NCBI GenBank assembly: GCA_025964635.1
Contig: JAOPYP010000244.1
Coordinates: 1 to 29,509, forward strand
Source of the DNA: Actinomycetes bacterium
GTDB lineage: Bacteria > Actinomycetota > Actinomycetes > Streptosporangiales > Streptosporangiaceae
Direction of reading: 5' to 3'
DNA length: 29,509 bases
The position numbers and the translations under genes are program-made. Below are positions 22,841-29,509 of this stretch, piece after piece. The notes beneath the pieces are model-generated. The model did no database searches. It was not told where the DNA came from and saw only the letters and a program-made list of their open reading frames with translations. How positions within the stretch are numbered: the stretch's first letter is position 1; the number at the start of each line of letters is the position of its first letter.

Positions 22841-24322
22841 ATGGGCAGGGACGTTCCAGCAATCACGGTGAGCCAGCAGGACCGCCGCCGGTACCGGGAA
22901 AAAGTGCGCCAGTGCCTGGACGTGCTCGCACGGATGCTGCGCGATTCCTGGTTCGAGACCTCGACCCGGCAGGTGGGTCTCGAGGTCGAGGTCAACCTGG
23001 TCGACGATTCGGGTACGGCGTCGATGCGCAGCCCGGACGTGCTGGACGCGATCGGGGACCCGTCCTGGGCCCCGGAGCTCGGCCGGTTCAACATCGAGGT
23101 GAACATGCCGCCGCGGGCGCTGTGCGGTGACGCCCTGGACCAGATGGAGGCCCAGCTGCTGGCCAGCCTGAAACACGCGGACCAGCGGGCCCGGGACGTG
23201 GGCAGCCGGCTCGCCATGGTCGGCATCCTGCCCAGCCTCCAGCAAGCCGACGTGAGCGAGGACGCCATGTCGGAGAATCCGCGGTTCTGGCTGCTGAACG
23301 AGCAGATCTGCGCGGCGCGCGGTGAGGACGCGAGGATCGCCATCGAGGGGCCGGAACAGCTGCTGACCCACGTGGACAACATCATGGCCGAGGCGGCCTG
23401 CACCAGCGTGCAGTGCCATCTCCAGGTCAGCCCGGAGGCGTTCGGCAGCTACTGGAACGCGGCCCAGGCCATCGCGGGCGTCCAGGTCGCGCTGGCCGCG
23501 AACTCGCCGTTCCTGTTCGGCCGGGAGCTGTGGCGGGAGACCCGGATCCCCCTGTTCCAGCAGGCTACCGACACCCGGCCGGAGGAGCTCCAGGTGCAGG
23601 GGGTGCGGCCCCGCGTCTGGTTCGGTGAGCGGTGGATTACCTCGGTCTTCGACCTGTTCGAGGAGAACCTCCGCTACTTCCCGGCGCTGCTGCCGCTCTG
23701 CGCGGACGAGGATCCGCTGGCCGAGCTGGAGGCGGGGACCGTCCCGGAGCTCGCCGAGCTGACCCTGCACAACGGCACCGTGTACCGCTGGAACCGGCCG
23801 GTGTACGCGGTCACGGACGGGCGCCCGCACCTGCGGGTGGAGAACCGGGTGCTGCCGGCCGGCCCGACCGCCGCGGACATCACCGCCAACGCCGCCTTCT
23901 ACTACGGCCTGGTCCGCGCGCTGGCCGAGGCCGAACGGCCCATCTGGACCCGGATGTCATTCGCCGCGGCCGGGGAGAACCTGATGGAGGCGGCCCGGCA
24001 CGGCATCGACGCGCACCTGTACTGGCCGGGCCTGGGCGTGGTGCCGGCCACCGAGCTCACGCTGCGGCGGCTGCTGCCCATGGCCCGCGAGGGCCTGGCC
24101 CGGTGGGGCGTGGATGCCCGGCACGCCGACCGCTGTCTCGGCATCATCGAGCAGCGCTGCCTGGCCGGCCGCACCGGCGCGACGTGGCAGGCGGAGACCG
24201 TGCACCAGCTGGAGGGCCCGGGGCGGCTCGACCGGGGCGCGGCGCTGCGCCGGATGACCCAGCGCTACATCGAGCACATGCACACCAACGAGCCCGTGCA
24301 CTCCTGGCCGCCCGGGTACTGA
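22841..24322 (+). CDS. Glutamate-cysteine ligase-like (GCS2 family) carboxylate-amine ligase
   Basis: A 493-residue ATP-dependent ligase of the GCS2 family, which joins the gamma-carboxyl of glutamate to an amine. Seen: the nucleotide/metal motif VGLEVEVNLVD (45-55), FNIEVNMPPRAL (about 83-94), a central AEAACTSVQCHLQVSPEAF block and LFGRELWRETRIPLF, as in actinobacterial glutamate-cysteine ligase homologues. The ATG at 22841 follows GGAGG. Most actinomycetes make mycothiol rather than glutathione, so the product may be gamma-glutamylcysteine for ergothioneine (EgtA-like) or a different gamma-glutamyl amide; no other egt gene is nearby. The DUF3048 gene follows after 16 bases and is probably cotranscribed. 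Confidence 0.82.
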   Translation: MGRDVPAITVSQQDRRRYREKVRQCLDVLARMLRDSWFETSTRQVGLEVEVNLVDDSGTASMRSPDVLDAIGDPSWAPELGRFNIEVNMPPRALCGDALDQMEAQLLASLKHADQRARDVGSRLAMVGILPSLQQADVSEDAMSENPRFWLLNEQICAARGEDARIAIEGPEQLLTHVDNIMAEAACTSVQCHLQVSPEAFGSYWNAAQAIAGVQVALAANSPFLFGRELWRETRIPLFQQATDTRPEELQVQGVRPRVWFGERWITSVFDLFEENLRYFPALLPLCADEDPLAELEAGTVPELAELTLHNGTVYRWNRPVYAVTDGRPHLRVENRVLPAGPTAADITANAAFYYGLVRALAEAERPIWTRMSFAAAGENLMEAARHGIDAHLYWPGLGVVPATELTLRRLLPMAREGLARWGVDARHADRCLGIIEQRCLAGRTGATWQAETVHQLEGPGRLDRGAALRRMTQRYIEHMHTNEPVHSWPPGY

Positions 24323-24338
24323 CTCGGCGGCGGCTGTC

Positions 24339-25364
24339 GTGATGCGGAATCGGCGCGCGATCATCGTGGCGCTGCTGGGCGCGGCCGGGGCGTGCCTCCT
24401 GGTCGTCGCGGCCCTGTTCGTGTTCCGGTCCCGGCCGGCGCCGGTCAGCCCGGCCCCCAAGCCGGTCACCCCGGTATCCCAGCCGCTCGTGTCCCCCTTC
24501 ACCGGGGAGCCCGTCACCTCACCCGGCCCGGTGCTGGCCGTGAAGATCGACAACATCGTGAACGCGCGGCCGCAGACGGGGCTCAGCCGCGCTGACATCG
24601 TCTACGTGCTGCCGGTGGAAGGCGGCCTGAGCCGGCTCTGTGCCGTGTTCTCCTCGCACTTCCCGCCGGTCATCGGCCCGGTCCGGAGCGCGCGCGACGA
24701 CGACCTCCAGCTGCTTCGCCAGTTCGGCCGGCTGGCGTTCGCCTACTCGGGCGCGCAGCCGCAGCTGCTGCCGGTGGTGGAGCGGGCCCGCATCGCGGAC
24801 CTCTATGCCGGACGGGCCGGCGGCTACTACCGGGACGCCCGCCGGGCCGCTCCGTACAACCTGTACGCCCGCACCAGGCAGCTGCTCGCCGAAGCCCACG
24901 GCGCCAGCGCCGCCCGGGACATCGGCTTCCGCTTCGGCCCGGCGCCGGCCGGCGGCACGATCACCGCCGCGCAGCCGGTGTCCTACCCGGCCGCCTCGTT
25001 CAGCTTCCGCTGGTCGAAGCAGGCGGGCCGGTGGCTGGTCTGGATGGACGGGGCCCCGGCGACGGACGGGCCGGCGGTAGGAGGCCCGGCGGGCAGTGGA
25101 GTCACCGACGGCGGCCAGCTGGGCGCGGCCACCGTGGTGATCCAGCACACCCGGGTCGGCTCACGCTTCCGGGAATGGGGCGGCCCGGCCCCGTACGCGT
25201 ACAGCACCGGGTCCGGGCGGGCGGTGGTGCTCCGCGACGGGAAGGCGTGGCAGGTGCACTGGTCACGCCCGCACGGCGCGGACGGCACCACGTTCACCAC
25301 CGGGTCCGGGCGGCGGATGACGTTCGCCCGCGGGCCGGTGTGGGTCGTGCTGGCCTACGGCTGA
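24339..25364 (+). CDS. DUF3048 (YerB-like) membrane-anchored extracytoplasmic protein
   Basis: A 341-residue protein with an N-terminal membrane anchor (IIVALLGAAGACLLVVAALFVF, about residues 8-29) and an external DUF3048/YerB domain. Seen: the family blocks GPVLAVKIDNIVNARPQTGL, SRADIVYVLPVEGGLSRLCAVF, IGPVRSARDDDLQLLRQFG and a C-terminal VVLRDGKAWQVHWSRP. A Cys near the end of the hydrophobic stretch is not in a convincing lipobox, so I favour a simple anchor. The function of the family is unknown. Start is the GTG at 24339 or the ATG right after it; neither has a strong ribosome site. It is probably in an operon with the GCS2 gene. Confidence 0.87.
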   Translation: MMRNRRAIIVALLGAAGACLLVVAALFVFRSRPAPVSPAPKPVTPVSQPLVSPFTGEPVTSPGPVLAVKIDNIVNARPQTGLSRADIVYVLPVEGGLSRLCAVFSSHFPPVIGPVRSARDDDLQLLRQFGRLAFAYSGAQPQLLPVVERARIADLYAGRAGGYYRDARRAAPYNLYARTRQLLAEAHGASAARDIGFRFGPAPAGGTITAAQPVSYPAASFSFRWSKQAGRWLVWMDGAPATDGPAVGGPAGSGVTDGGQLGAATVVIQHTRVGSRFREWGGPAPYAYSTGSGRAVVLRDGKAWQVHWSRPHGADGTTFTTGSGRRMTFARGPVWVVLAYG

Positions 25365-25379
25365 TCGGTCCTGGATCAG
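25361..25379. terminator. Hairpin holding both stops of a convergent pair
   Basis: CTGATC (25361-25366) and GATCAG (25374-25379) form a 6-bp stem with a 7-base loop. The stem includes the TGA of the DUF3048 gene on one side and the TGA of the minus-strand oxidoreductase on the other. There is no U-tract. Confidence 0.35.
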
Positions 25380-26275
25380 GTCTGCAGCGGCACCATCTCG
25401 CGGACGAAGTCCGCGGTGAACTGGTCCGGGTCGACCGGGGTCCAGCCGGGCCGGATGACGAACTTGGTCAGCCCGGCCGCCACGTACTCCTCCACCATGG
25501 CCCGGGCGCCCGCCCAGCCGGAGGCGACCAGCGTCGCCGGCTCGCGGTCCGGCCGGCGGCGCCGCGCGGCCTCGAACAGCGCGGGCCGGGACGCGTCGTC
25601 CGCCACGGCCAGGCTGATCCCGTAGTGGTCCGGCTCGATCTCGCGGCCCGCCTCGGCGGCGGCGGCCTCGATGGCCTGCCGTCCCGCGCCCGCCTCGCCC
25701 GGGGTCAGGAAGCTGGCCAGCCACCCGTCACCGAGCTGCCCGACGCGCCGCAGCGCCCCGGGGGCGCTGCCGCCGAGCCAGATGTCCAGCGGGCTGGGTG
25801 GCAGCGGGCCGGCCGTGGCGGACTCGACCGAGAAGAACTCGCCCGCAAACGTCACGCTCTCCTGGGTGAGCAGCAGCCGGATCAGCGTGAGGGACTCGTC
25901 GAAGACCGCGGCCCGGCGGCCGGGCGGCACCGGGAACGCCGCCTGTTCTGCGGGCCGGGCCGGTTTCAGGCCGAACACGGGCAGCACCCGCCGGGGGGCC
26001 AGCCCGGCCAGCGTGGCGAGCTGCTTGGCCACCAGGACCGGGTGGCGCCCGGGCAATACGGCTACCCCGGTGCCCACCTTCAGGTGGGACGTCCGGGCCA
26101 GCGCGTGCGCCATGCCGATGAACGGGTCAACCAGTGATCCGTAGACCATCTCCGGCAGCCACAGGGAATCGATCCCGGCCTTCTCCAGGGCGTCCACCGC
26201 CACGCCGAACTGGCCGGGAACACCCGCCTCACCCAGCGAGACGCCGATCCTGACCTTCATGGGGTTATCCGCCAT
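25376..26275 (-). CDS. Luciferase-like (LLM class) F420-dependent oxidoreductase
   Basis: A 299-residue TIM-barrel oxidoreductase of the bacterial luciferase family. Seen: KVRIGVSLGEAG, ALEKAGIDSLWLPEMVYGSLVDPF, LKVGTGVAVLPGRHPVLVAKQLATLAGLAPRRVLPVFG, and a late LDIWLGGSAPGALRRVGQLGDGWLAS block, all standard. It is not close to the other member at 8233 (different lengths and loops). F420 use is inferred from the family in actinobacteria. The start may be the ATG at 26275 or the ATG five codons later (26260, MKVRIGV), where the domain begins; both have only a weak GGAT upstream. The gene is convergent with DUF3048 and has no obvious partner. Confidence 0.88.
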   Translation of the reverse strand: MADNPMKVRIGVSLGEAGVPGQFGVAVDALEKAGIDSLWLPEMVYGSLVDPFIGMAHALARTSHLKVGTGVAVLPGRHPVLVAKQLATLAGLAPRRVLPVFGLKPARPAEQAAFPVPPGRRAAVFDESLTLIRLLLTQESVTFAGEFFSVESATAGPLPPSPLDIWLGGSAPGALRRVGQLGDGWLASFLTPGEAGAGRQAIEAAAAEAGREIEPDHYGISLAVADDASRPALFEAARRRRPDREPATLVASGWAGARAMVEEYVAAGLTKFVIRPGWTPVDPDQFTADFVREMVPLQT

Positions 26276-26885
26276 GCTGCTATCCGATCACACGGCGCCG
26301 GACCCGCTTCTGTGCTGGTGCCGATGGAGGATGCCCAGTCCAGCAGTGCCCGCCCCGGCCGCCGCCGTTCAAGCCCGCCCGCCAGCGCCGAAAGGCCAGC
26401 ACGTTGCTGAATTGAACCGCACCTCAAATCACGGCGGCGCCTGCGGCGCCGCTGGCCCGGCACCAGCGTCGGCCTCTGGGCCACACTCGCTGGCGCGAAG
26501 ATCAGCATGACTCACACGTCGCGCAGTCCGGTACTGTTCCCGGCCGTCTTCCTCGACGCCCGATTATCCAGCTCGCGCCCGCCACGTCAAGGGCGCACCT
26601 GCAGCACGTCGCTGCGCGATCAGCATTCAAGCTGACAGTAAAGAAGACTTGGATGCTTCCGGCCGGGACCTCGGGCTCCAGGATGGACCGGCACAAACCC
26701 TCAAGACCTTCTTATGGCTGAGGTAGGTAGCCGGTTCACCCCAGCACCGTCGGCCCAGGCAAGAGCCGAGCAGACCAAGCCCTCCAGGTCTAGGTCGTTC
26801 GTCCGGTAGGGGCTCTGGCGCAAACAACGTGAGGGTAACGTTTCGATCTTGAAACGCCCGGCTGGCGGTGCAGGTCAGAACCAGC
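26276..26885. other. 610-base region without a supported gene
   Basis: Short frames here (for example 26502-26696) show no domain or ribosome site. Part of the stretch is less GC-rich than the rest of the window. It contains the left inverted copy (26731-26870) of a repeat that recurs at 28050-28187, and may be the remains of a mobile element. Confidence 0.55.
26731..26870 (+). repeat. Left copy of a ~140-bp inverted repeat
   Basis: The 61 bases 26811-26871 match the reverse complement of 28050-28110 at about 57 positions. Weaker similarity continues outward to about 26731, including a shared GACCTGGAGGGC and GGGGTGAACCG. It ends 15 bases before the stop of the winged-helix gene. Confidence 0.8.
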
Positions 26886-27281
26886 TCAGGTGCTTCCCAG
26901 CAGAGGCGGCAGTACGGGGCGCGGCTGGTCGCGGTCACCAGGGAGGGGCCTGGCCTGCTGCGCATCCCGGGTGCTGGCGGAGACCGCCTCCTCCAGCTGG
27001 GCCAGCCAGGCCAGGTGACCTTGCACCGCCTGGCGGCCTTCCGCGGTGAGCCGGAACCAGGTGCGCGGCCGCCGGCCGACCGCGCCCTTGCGGACTTCCA
27101 CGTACCCGGCGTCTTCGAGCACGCGGGACTGTTTCGACAGCACCGAGTCGCTGATCCCGGCCGCGTCACGCAGCGCGGCGAACTCGACCCAGTCCGCGCC
27201 GGCCGCCAGCAGCCCGCAGATCGACAACCGGGTGATCGGGTGAATGAACGGGTCCGGCTTGGCGGTCACGCCGCCAGTCAC
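26886..27281 (-). CDS. Winged-helix transcriptional regulator (MarR/ArsR-like)
   Basis: A 131-residue DNA-binding protein of the small winged-helix type (HTH_27-like). Seen: HPITRLSICGLLAAGADWVEF, recognition region LRDAAGISDSVLSKQSRVLEDAGYVEV (about 37-63) and a basic wing GAVGRRPRTWFRLTAEGRQAV, followed by a helix that probably dimerises and a loose Pro-rich tail. The GTG at 27281 overlaps the membrane-protein stop as GTGA, with GGAGG six bases upstream; the frame extends further upstream only into Arg/Pro-rich shadow sequence. It likely represses its own two-gene operon through the perfect inverted repeat at 27785-27818. The stop lies 15 bases from the left inverted copy. Confidence 0.88.
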   Translation of the reverse strand: MTGGVTAKPDPFIHPITRLSICGLLAAGADWVEFAALRDAAGISDSVLSKQSRVLEDAGYVEVRKGAVGRRPRTWFRLTAEGRQAVQGHLAWLAQLEEAVSASTRDAQQARPLPGDRDQPRPVLPPLLGST

Positions 27282-27772
27282 GCCGCCCCTCCGCCGTCTC
27301 GCAGGTCCTGGCGGATCCCCCGCAGAGCGGCCTGCTGGAGGGCCACCTCCGCCGCGACCGCGAGGGCCGCGACTACGATCGCGGCCGCAAGCAGGCCGTG
27401 GCGGATCAGGGAGGCCTCGGTCACGATGGCGGCGAGGCTCACCACCATCATCGCGATCCTTGCGGGACGGCCCGGGCGATAGTAGAAGAGGCCGTCTCGC
27501 AGCACGCGGAGGGGCCGGGGGCCCACCTTTATCCCGGTGGCCCGGTCCAGGCCCCACTGCAGCAAGCAGGCCACCGCCAATGTGGCGACCAGGATGGCCC
27601 AGTAGTCACCCTGGGGAAGGTACCGCGAGCTGAAGGGGCTCGCGAAGACCAGTGCATACAGGATGGCGACACCGGTCAGGTACCACCACGGCGGCCGCAT
27701 CCGGTCCGCCAGCCGGCTCCGCTGCGCCCGCAGCTGCTCCAGCGCTGCCGGGTCTCTTGCCACATCGCGCAT
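27278..27772 (-). CDS. Small four-helix membrane protein of unknown function
   Basis: A 164-residue protein with four predicted membrane helices (YLTGVAILYALVFASPF; YWAILVATLAVACLLQWGL; IAMMVVSLAAIVTEASLI; LLAAAIVVAALAVAAEVAL) and basic cytoplasmic loops. The N-terminus RDPAALEQLRAQRSRLADRM looks like a short amphipathic helix. I do not assign a family; proteins of this kind are often found beside HTH_27-type regulators in actinomycetes. The ATG at 27772 has GGGAG five bases upstream; an ATG at 27817 would lie inside the operator. It is the first gene of the two-gene operon with the winged-helix regulator. Confidence 0.8.
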   Translation of the reverse strand: MRDVARDPAALEQLRAQRSRLADRMRPPWWYLTGVAILYALVFASPFSSRYLPQGDYWAILVATLAVACLLQWGLDRATGIKVGPRPLRVLRDGLFYYRPGRPARIAMMVVSLAAIVTEASLIRHGLLAAAIVVAALAVAAEVALQQAALRGIRQDLRDGGGAA

Positions 27773-27784
27773 TGAGGCTCCCAC

Positions 27785-27818
27785 TGTCATGTACTTTCCA
27801 TTGAGAAAGTACATGACA
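27785..27818. promoter_or_regulatory. Perfect 14+14 inverted-repeat operator
   Basis: TGTCATGTACTTTC (27785-27798), a six-base centre, then GAAAGTACATGACA (27805-27818). On the minus strand TACTTT inside it serves as a -10 box, with TTGCCG 17 bases upstream as a -35 box, so binding would block the promoter. It sits 12 bases before the membrane-protein start. The likely binder is the winged-helix protein of the same operon. Confidence 0.8.
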
Positions 27819-28049
27819 GGCCCGCGCGCGGCAAGCCGTGCCCGGCCGGTGGCCGCGCGAGCCGGCCGTGACGCGGCGGTGGAATCCATCTGTGCTGCCT
27901 GTGGCGTGGAGCCGGAGTCACGCCGCAGGTCTGCGCGATCTGCGCTGACGAGCGGCAGTACGTTCCGGCACCGTGACAGTAACGGGCCGGGGCGCGCAGA
28001 TCCGGTGCCCTAGCGCGCGACCGGCCTCCGGCACAGAACGGTCTCGCCG

Positions 28050-28187
28050 GTACGGCCAGCCGGGCGTTTCAAGATCGGAACGTTACCCTCACGTTGTTTG
28101 CGCCCGAGCCCGGCAGGGCGCTCCAGCTGGACCTGGAGGGCGTGGCCCGCTCCCCTGGGGGGTGGCCGACGGTGACGGGGTGAACCG
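28050..28187 (-). repeat. Right copy of a ~140-bp inverted repeat
   Basis: Inverted partner of 26731-26870. The core 28050-28110 is nearly identical to the reverse complement of 26811-26871; similarity weakens but continues to about 28187. It lies 43 bases past the stop of the last gene in the window. Confidence 0.8.
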
Positions 28188-28230
28188 ACAGGGCCGGAAC
28201 GTGCGCGTCAGCGCGTCCGCCGGTGGCGCG

Positions 28231-29460
28231 TCACTGTCGTTCGGCAGCCCGGATCCACACCGACATGTGGGCCGGTTCGAGAGCCTTCTTGACGACGGCG
28301 GCCAGGTCGTCGCGAACAGAGTCCAGGTCGACCGCGTCTTTCAGCCGGGCTGCGAACGCCGTCACGGTCTGGTCGGCGTCATACCGTGCCCGGTTGAACC
28401 GGCGGTCTACCGTCCGCTGCACCCGGTGCCGCAGCGGGTTAAACAGCGCCGCAGCGGCCAGCGTGGACACGGCCACCGCTACCGAACTGTGGAATCTCAG
28501 CACCTGGGTGGCCAGCAGCACCAGCCCGGCGTATACCCCCACCAGCACCCCGGTCACGATCGCATACGCCAGGGTCCGGCTGATGATCCGGTCGATCTCA
28601 TACAGGCGGTACTTCAAAATCCCCACGCCGATGCCCACCGGCAGCGCGGCCAGCCCGATCCCGAGAATCTCTCCTACGACGCTGGTCGAGCTGGTCCCCA
28701 ACGACACGGTGATCACGGCCAGGGTAACCGCGGCGCCGGTGGCCAGCCACTTCAGCTGCTGGCGCCGCTGGCCCGTGGCGCGCCGCCAGCTAAGAACCTG
28801 GTGGGCCACGAACGACAGCACGATCACCAGGATCAAGCCCAGGACCAGCACCCCCGCCGCGGCGAGGGGCCCGCCGTGCGGCGGCCCGGTGCTGATCAGG
28901 TTGCCGGCGGCGTCGATGCGGACGTCATGACGGGCCACGGCGGTGACCGCCGGTGCAAAGACAGCCGCCGACGCCAGCGCTCCGGCCACCGCATAGGCCC
29001 GCAGTACCCACCGCCAGCGCGGCGCCGCCAGCCTGCCGTCCGGGAACAGCAAGATCACCACCGGGAACAACAGCAGCGCCGGTGCCCACAACGCCGTGAG
29101 CAGCACGGCGACCGGGGCCAGCGGGAGGCCATGGTGGCCGAACCGGTAGTACAAGGCGGCATACCCGCCGGCAACGCCGCTCAGCAGGAATACCACGATG
29201 AAGGTGATCAGGATCCAGCCGATCGGATTGCCCGGCTGGCGGCGGGCCACGACGAAGCCCACCGCCGCGTAGACCACCGCGACGGGGACAATCGGCCCCG
29301 AGCCCAGGACCGACAGCTGACCGATCAGGGCACTCAGCACCAGCGCGCCGGCCAGCAGCATCAGCACCAGGACGGCCAGGACCATCGCCGTCCCCGGAGA
29401 CGCCAGCCGGAAGCGGGCCGCGGCCGGTTCCGGCCCGCCTGCCGCCGGTACTCTCACCAT
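28231..29460 (-). CDS. Multi-pass membrane sensor-like protein without kinase domain
   Basis: A 409-residue membrane protein with about nine or ten hydrophobic segments. Seen: the actinobacterial sensor module with an ARRQPGNPIGWILI turn, LLLFPDGRLAAPRWRW, QRRQQLKWLATGAAVTL and VGIGVGILKYRLYEIDRIISRTLAYAIVTG, then a short cytoplasmic tail with VDRRFNRARYDADQTVTAFAARLKDAVDLDSV. In many actinomycetes this module precedes a histidine kinase; here the protein stops after the linker region (VWIRAAERQ), so it has no DHp, ATPase or effector domain. The ATG at 29460 is preferred; a TTG at 29469 is also in frame, and neither has a clear ribosome site. No response regulator is adjacent in the window. 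Confidence 0.82.
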   Translation of the reverse strand: MVRVPAAGGPEPAAARFRLASPGTAMVLAVLVLMLLAGALVLSALIGQLSVLGSGPIVPVAVVYAAVGFVVARRQPGNPIGWILITFIVVFLLSGVAGGYAALYYRFGHHGLPLAPVAVLLTALWAPALLLFPVVILLFPDGRLAAPRWRWVLRAYAVAGALASAAVFAPAVTAVARHDVRIDAAGNLISTGPPHGGPLAAAGVLVLGLILVIVLSFVAHQVLSWRRATGQRRQQLKWLATGAAVTLAVITVSLGTSSTSVVGEILGIGLAALPVGIGVGILKYRLYEIDRIISRTLAYAIVTGVLVGVYAGLVLLATQVLRFHSSVAVAVSTLAAAALFNPLRHRVQRTVDRRFNRARYDADQTVTAFAARLKDAVDLDSVRDDLAAVVKKALEPAHMSVWIRAAERQ

Positions 29461-29509
29461 GAGAGGCAACGCTACGCCCGCTGCGTTCCGGGAACGTTAC
29501 GGCCTTGCC

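Larger units (their letters stand above)
27773..28230. other. 458-base intergenic region with operator and inverted copy
   Basis: Holds the promoter/operator of the membrane-protein operon (27785-27847) and the right inverted copy (28050-28187). No gene is supported. The bases between these (about 27848-28049) show nothing I can name. Confidence 0.55.

Noticed and set aside
26811..26870. GTAAC and GAAAC elements inside the inverted copy as a GlnR box
   Set aside because: Spacing does not fit the GlnR pattern, and the GAAAC-type arm is not kept intact in the second copy.
26627..27169. 180-codon minus-strand frame running through the left inverted copy
   Set aside because: Its first part is a shadow of the winged-helix gene and the rest is repeat; no transposase motif could be recognised, so I do not call a transposase remnant.
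1..29509. tRNA, rRNA, CRISPR array or prophage
   Set aside because: No cloverleaf-like segment, repeat-spacer array, integrase or phage structural gene was seen on reading either strand.

Overview
The window is very GC-rich DNA from a filamentous-type actinomycete, most likely of the Streptosporangiales or a relative. The evidence is an AdnB-type helicase-nuclease, a DUF574 SAM-dependent methyltransferase, two luciferase-like F420-type oxidoreductases, a deazaflavin-dependent nitroreductase-family protein, frequent GTG starts, and many 4-base ATGA/GTGA gene overlaps. No rRNA, tRNA, CRISPR array or intact transposase was seen.

Left part (1-13880), mostly housekeeping: the end of adnB (its true start probably lies upstream of the window), a small thiamine-binding-type protein, a polytopic GT87-like membrane protein, an M20 dipeptidase translationally coupled to the NAD pyrophosphohydrolase nudC, a luciferase-like oxidoreductase, an unrecognised conserved-looking protein, a deazaflavin-dependent nitroreductase-family protein behind a promoter packed with palindromes, a CehA/McbA-type PHP hydrolase, a DUF574 methyltransferase and an AqpZ-like aquaporin.

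Centre (13917-22732), the most interesting region: a divergent catabolic locus. Leftward runs an operon of a SAF-domain protein and a UxaA/SuyB-like protein (the two halves of an altronate dehydratase or sulfolactate sulfo-lyase type enzyme) followed by an FCD-type GntR regulator. Rightward runs a tightly overlapping seven-gene operon: a nitrate/sulfonate/taurine-type ABC importer (ATPase, permease, lipoprotein), a Gfo/Idh/MocA oxidoreductase, a creatininase-fold hydrolase, a cupin and a D-2-hydroxyacid dehydrogenase. The divergent promoters are near mirror images: each has a TTGACA -35 box and an identical 12-base site, GTGGTCAGACCT, close to the predicted transcription start. This suggests the GntR protein controls both arms. 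The overall logic is import, oxidation, hydrolysis, then dehydration or sulfite elimination. The substrate is unknown; an organosulfonate or a cyclic polyol/sugar acid are the two best readings.

Right part (22733-29509): a GCS2-family carboxylate-amine ligase (preceded by a related GGTCAGAC palindrome) with a DUF3048 protein, a second luciferase-like oxidoreductase, then a small two-gene unit (four-helix membrane protein and winged-helix regulator) behind a perfect 14+14 inverted repeat. That unit is bracketed by two inverted copies of a roughly 140-bp sequence with a 61-bp near-identical core, which looks like remnant ends of a mobile element. The last gene encodes a multi-pass membrane sensor-like protein without a kinase domain.
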